Shown piece after piece: positions 53,760 to 56,501 of a stretch of DNA of 56,501 nucleotides; positions within the stretch are counted from its first letter, which is position 1, and each line of letters begins with the position of its first letter. The notes under the pieces are model-generated. The model was not told the origin of the DNA. It saw nothing but the letters and a program-made list of their open reading frames with translations, and searched no databases. A program made the position numbers and the translations under genes. Source of the DNA: Bacillota bacterium (GTDB lineage Bacteria > Bacillota > Desulfotomaculia > Desulfotomaculales > Ammonificaceae); the NCBI GenBank assembly GCA_040755295.1, contig JBFMBK010000017.1:1-56501 (forward strand), given 5' to 3'.

Positions 53760-54006
53760 TTTAAGTCCTGAGTCCGGAAAACAGTTACGGGTTACGGGTT
53801 ACGAGTTGCGAGTTGCAGGTTTAAAGCCCTGAGTCCTCAGTCGAACGTCCTCAGTCAGGGAACGGGAAACAAAGGATGAAGGATGCCCTTGTTTCTGAGG
53901 CTTGAGTCCTATGTCTGAACGTAGAACATAGCACGTAGAACGTAGAACGTTGAACTTTGAACCTCGAACTTTGAACTTTAAACCTAGAACTTTGAACCTA
54001 GAACTT
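53760..54006 (+). repeat. heptad-repeat spacer (AprA-like-AprB-like)
   Basis: Units of AGTCCTG, GGGTTAC/GAGTTGC, GTAGAAC and TTGAACC/TAGAACT lead up to the AprB-like gene's ribosome site. The gene pair is thus separated by 266 bases of repeat, without a terminator, so they can still be co-transcribed. Confidence 0.8.
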
Positions 54007-54022
54007 AAGTGGGGGGAGACGA

Positions 54023-54367
54023 ATGCCGCCTAACGTTATACCGGATAAATGCGACGGCTGTCAAAAACTTGGAGATCCGCTGTGCATTTCGATTTGCCCG
54101 GGCAACCTTTATGTAATTGAAGAAGCGACGGGAAAGGCAGTCTGCCGTGATCCCGGCGAGTGTTGGGACTGCATGACGTGCGCCATTTTCTGCCCGCAGC
54201 AGGCGATCGTAAACCAGGTACAGTATCAACTCGCGCCGATCCCTGCGCGGTTGATTCCGAAGCTGGAACAGAACAGCATCACCTGGACGCTGACCGACTG
54301 CAAAGGCCAGGTTTTCCGGATGCGGAACATTACTTTGACCGGCGGAGAAGAAGACGAAGAAGAATAG
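54023..54367 (+). CDS. AprB-like ferredoxin (short form)
   Basis: A 114-residue ferredoxin with two [4Fe-4S] sites: C10-x2-C13, C21, C25 and C47-x2-C50-x2-C53-x3-C57. The text VIPDKCDGCQ, CPGNLYVI and GECWDCMTCAIFCPQQAI follows AprB closely, including the insertion between the first cysteine pairs and the SITWTL-type strand (NSITWTLTDCKGQVFRMRN) after the clusters. AprB of sulfate reducers is about 145-165 long; here the C-terminal tail that wraps around AprA is missing and replaced by a short acidic end (GGEEDEEE). ATG after GTGGGGGGAG. It should pass electrons to or from the AprA-like partner. Confidence 0.78.
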   Translation: MPPNVIPDKCDGCQKLGDPLCISICPGNLYVIEEATGKAVCRDPGECWDCMTCAIFCPQQAIVNQVQYQLAPIPARLIPKLEQNSITWTLTDCKGQVFRMRNITLTGGEEDEEE

Positions 54368-54393
54368 GACCCTTAGACGGGCCTTTGTCTTTT

Positions 54394-54432
54394 ACCGCTG
54401 CCCCGGAGCAGGGCGGCGGTTTATTTTTTTTG
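54394..54432 (+). terminator. terminator of the AprA/AprB-like operon
   Basis: ACCGCTGCCC (54394-54403) pairs with GGGCGGCGGT (54411-54420), then TTATTTTTTTT. It lies 26 bases after the AprB-like stop. Confidence 0.9.
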
Positions 54433-54501
54433 TATCGCCTGAAAAGGGCGCGCCGCAAGCACTGGCGCTATTTACCATAATTACCCTGACGGCACCGACT
54501 C

Positions 54502-54530
54502 TTGTAGATTTGCGTAGGTTGTGGTATTAT
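54502..54530 (+). promoter_or_regulatory. promoter of the 6S RNA gene
   Basis: TTGTAG (54502-54507), 17-base spacer, TATTAT (54525-54530); transcription would begin near 54537. Confidence 0.6.
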
Positions 54531-54536
54531 AGGAAC

Positions 54537-54733
54537 GAGAAAGATGCCCTGCGATGACCGTGAACATCTTGAAGTTTTGAGCCAACACTTATACCTTGGG
54601 AGCCCGGGCTCTGGCTGCAGCTTGCAGGCCTTGTACACAAGGAAGCGAAAATCAGTCAGGAGGGCACCCACCTGTCTGAGACGGGTTCAAGGGAAACTTT
54701 GAGACGATTACGGCATCTGCGGGGTTATTTTTT
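54537..54733 (+). ncRNA. ssrS: 6S RNA
   Basis: About 195 bases, the usual length. The ends close with GATGCC (54543-54548) and GGCATC (54712-54717). The 3' half has the hallmark CACCTGTCTGAGACGGGTTC followed by AAGGG, then CGGCATCTGCGGGG, comparable to the E. coli 6S end (CACCTTGAAC…GGGTTCAAGGG…CGGCATCT). A TTATTTTTT run follows as terminator, and a sigma-A-like promoter precedes it. 6S RNA mimics an open promoter and binds sigma-70/sigma-A RNA polymerase in slow growth. Internal bubble pairing was not computed. The call rests on conserved ends and length. Confidence 0.82.
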
Positions 54734-54857
54734 CCCGGCGAATGCGGTTGTTTGCGGGCAAACACGGATATTTATATTATGGCTTTTTAATGAGAGATGA
54801 ATATGCGGAGCTTATATCGAAATAATACAACCCGGAAAAGCCGGGAACAATTCTTAA

Positions 54858-54990
54858 CCGCAGAGACACAGAGCACACTAAGAAAATAAATCCTGCGTGG
54901 TGAATCTGTGATCAATCGTTCTCAATATTCTGCGTAGACTTCACCCACCTTTATTTCCTTTGTATCCCTGGTGTCTTGGCGGTTAAACTT
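54858..54990 (+). repeat. CACAGAG-type repeat with GTCTTGGCGG end
   Basis: Left arm TTAACCGCAGAGACACAGAG at about 54856, right part with GGTGTCTTGGCGGTTAA near 54970-54986. It blends the two repeat families and covers most of the gap before the cysteine desulfurase. The rest of 54734-55092 has no gene. Confidence 0.55.
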
Positions 54991-55092
54991 TGCGATATAG
55001 ACCTTCTTAAAACCATTGATTTATCGGCCTTGGAAGGCAAACGCCGTTATATTGACCGTCTGCGGCGGCGTGTGATAATGTTAAGGCGAAAA

Positions 55093-56247
55093 ATGAGGAT
55101 GAACAGACTGTATTTCGATCATGCCGCTACCACCCCTGTAGCCCCGGAGGTCCTGGAGGTTATTCTACCTTATTTGAATGAGCGTTTCGGAAACCCTTCC
55201 AGCGTTCATTCGTTCGGCGTGGAGGCGCGCGAGGCCGTGGAAAAAGCGCGGCGTGAGGTTTCAGACAGCCTGCAGGCCGAGCCGGGGGAGATCTACTTCA
55301 CGAGCGGGGGGACGGAAGCGGACGTTATTGCGCTGCGCGGGGTTGCTTACGCCCGTCGCAAGAAGGGCGACCACATCATTACTTCCGCCGTCGAGCACCA
55401 CGCGGTGCTTGAAACCTGTCTGGCGCTGGACACCGAGGGCTTCAGGGTGACGGTGCTTCCTGTGGACGAATACGGAAGGGTGCGCCTCGCGGCCCTGGAA
55501 GAGGCCATAAGTGACCGAACGATACTTGTATCAGTGATGCACGCCAACAACGAGGTGGGAACGGTTCAGCCGGTCAGGGAGATCTGCGATATCGCGCACC
55601 GCCGGGGGGTGACGGTACACACCGACGCGGTGCAGAGCTTCGGTAAAATTCCGGTGAGCGTCCGGGAGATCGGCGCCGATCTCCTCTCGATCTCCGGGCA
55701 CAAGATATACGGCCCGAAGGGAATCGGCGCGCTTTATATCCGCGAGGGAACGCCTTATGAGCCGGTATTCCAGGCGGGCGGGCAGGAACGGGGGCGCCGC
55801 CCGGGGACGGAGAACGTACCCGGGATCGCCGGGATGGGGAAAGCGGCGGCGGTTGCCGCGAAGGGCATGAAAAGTGAGGCGGAACGTCTTAGCATGCTGC
55901 GTGTCCGCCTTGTGGACGGACTTAGGGCTTGTCTTGACGGCGTCGTCTTTAACGGGCATCCCACCGAGCACCTGCCGGGAACCGTTCATTTCAGCATCGC
56001 CGGGATCGAGGGCGGGACGCTGCTGAGCGAGCTGGACCGGCAGGGGATCGCGGTTTCCTGTGGCGCGGCATGCACCGCGGGCCATGCCTGTATTTCTCAC
56101 GTGCTTTCGGCGATGGGCGTCTCCGCGGAAACGGCCGTAGGTTCGGTCCGGGTGAGCATGGGAAGGAGCAATACCGAAGCGCACATCGACCGTTTAATAC
56201 AGGTGCTTGCGGAGACGGTTCAAAGCCTGCGCGCCGGAAGCGCTTAG
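55093..56247 (+). CDS. cysteine desulfurase (NifS/IscS family)
   Basis: A 384-residue PLP enzyme that takes sulfur from cysteine for iron-sulfur clusters, tRNA thiolation or, through selenide delivery, selenium use. Motifs: YFDHAATTPV at the start, HHAVLETC near 105, NNEVGTVQPV, HTDAVQSFGK, the PLP lysine in SISGHKIYGPKG near 205, GGQERGRRPGTENV, and the active cysteine in SCGAACTAGHACIS near 325. ATG 55093 (AAGG upstream, or ATG 55099) gives the family length; the frame is open 39 codons earlier. A class IscS/NifS call is safe; the exact partner is not, since no iscU or trm gene follows in the window. Confidence 0.93.
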   Translation: MRMNRLYFDHAATTPVAPEVLEVILPYLNERFGNPSSVHSFGVEAREAVEKARREVSDSLQAEPGEIYFTSGGTEADVIALRGVAYARRKKGDHIITSAVEHHAVLETCLALDTEGFRVTVLPVDEYGRVRLAALEEAISDRTILVSVMHANNEVGTVQPVREICDIAHRRGVTVHTDAVQSFGKIPVSVREIGADLLSISGHKIYGPKGIGALYIREGTPYEPVFQAGGQERGRRPGTENVPGIAGMGKAAAVAAKGMKSEAERLSMLRVRLVDGLRACLDGVVFNGHPTEHLPGTVHFSIAGIEGGTLLSELDRQGIAVSCGAACTAGHACISHVLSAMGVSAETAVGSVRVSMGRSNTEAHIDRLIQVLAETVQSLRAGSA

Positions 56248-56289
56248 GGCCTTTGATGCCAGATCTACGCAAAACGGCAAGAAGAAATA

Positions 56290-56396
56290 ACCACAGAGGC
56301 ACAGAACACACGGAGGGGAAAACACGAAAATGGTATTCCTTTTTATTGTTTCGTCTTGATATTTCTATTCTCTGTGAACTCTGTGTCTCCGTGGTA
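56290..56396 (+). repeat. CACAGAG-type inverted repeat
   Basis: AACCACAGAGGCACAGAA at the left; CTCTGTGAACTCTGTGTCTC then CGTGGT at the right. Nearly the same layout and length as the copy at 15942-16054. Confidence 0.7.
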
Positions 56397-56397
56397 G

Positions 56398-56490
56398 CCC
56401 AGCACTCAACTTGCTGATCTTAAGACGTCGTTCTAAGTTACATTGCATACAACGTTGCAAAGTAGTTTGAACGTACCGTTGAGTGCTGGG
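56398..56490 (+). repeat. 93-bp nested inverted repeat at the window edge
   Basis: A perfect 13-base inverted repeat, CCCAGCACTCAAC (56398-56410) and GTTGAGTGCTGGG (56478-56490), encloses inner pairs (CGTTC/GAACG and TTGCA/TGCAA). It may be a MITE, an attenuator-like hairpin or the border of a next element. The window ends 11 bases later. Confidence 0.5.
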
Positions 56491-56501
56491 TGGTTCCGGC
56501 T

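Noticed and set aside
51984-54367. Ordinary sulfate-respiration aprBA locus
   Set aside because: Gene order, lengths, the missing AprB tail and the lack of sat, qmo and dsr in the window argue against stating it as such.

Overview
This window reads as chromosome from an anaerobic, spore-forming Clostridia-type Firmicute, most like the Peptococcaceae/Desulfotomaculia group. The signs are a YtaF-type sporulation membrane protein, a spore photoproduct lyase, a DUF3243 protein, PyrR-type control of pyrimidine genes, a selenocysteine formate dehydrogenase with its cofactor genes, and an AprA/AprB-like flavoprotein pair. The species cannot be named from the sequence alone.

Positions 1-4240 are AT-richer and mostly minus strand: an AEP-type primase, an excisionase-like HTH protein, a zinc-ribbon protein and an ArpU-like regulator. 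They look like the end of an integrated mobile element. They stop at a tRNA-Cys 3' half (about 4242-4291), the kind of site where integrases recombine. No integrase or left end is inside the window.

Positions 4300-12410 hold an ECF sigma factor and its anti-sigma factor, two membrane proteins (B-box/multi-TM and DUF5668/DUF4097-like), a DEAD-box RNA helicase, a broken BtrH-like gene, a four-LysM protein and a DUF3243 protein. Positions 12500-23603 are a complete de novo UMP operon, pyrR-pyrB-pyrC-carA-carB-pyrK-pyrD-pyrF-pyrE, behind a promoter and a PyrR-type attenuator. Positions 23628-36035 are housekeeping and signalling genes: a GAF/PAS/HD-GYP sensor, acylphosphatase, PIN protein, radical SAM protein, MBL hydrolase, PolX, DUF502, an MFS permease and YtaF.

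Positions 36179-48882 centre on formate oxidation. A Tat-exported formate dehydrogenase carries an in-frame UGA followed by a clear bacterial SECIS hairpin. It is followed by an iron-sulfur subunit, FdhE and a small tetrahaem cytochrome. After a secreted protein of unknown function and spore photoproduct lyase come molybdenum cofactor genes (moeA, moeA-PBP fusion, moaC, mogA). Positions 49017-50899 carry lgt, a methyltransferase-like membrane protein and a DUF1284 protein.

Positions 51763-54428 are the least ordinary locus: promoter, an unannotated 32-residue membrane peptide, an AprA-like flavoprotein and a short AprB-like ferredoxin, ending in a terminator. A 6S RNA gene with its own promoter and a cysteine desulfurase follow.

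The intergenic DNA is full of repeats. The most striking are spacers built of degenerate 7-bp tandem units in several unrelated families. There are also palindromic elements starting at stop codons, CACAGAG-type inverted repeats, and a repeated leader-like sequence upstream of moaC and of a coiled-coil protein.
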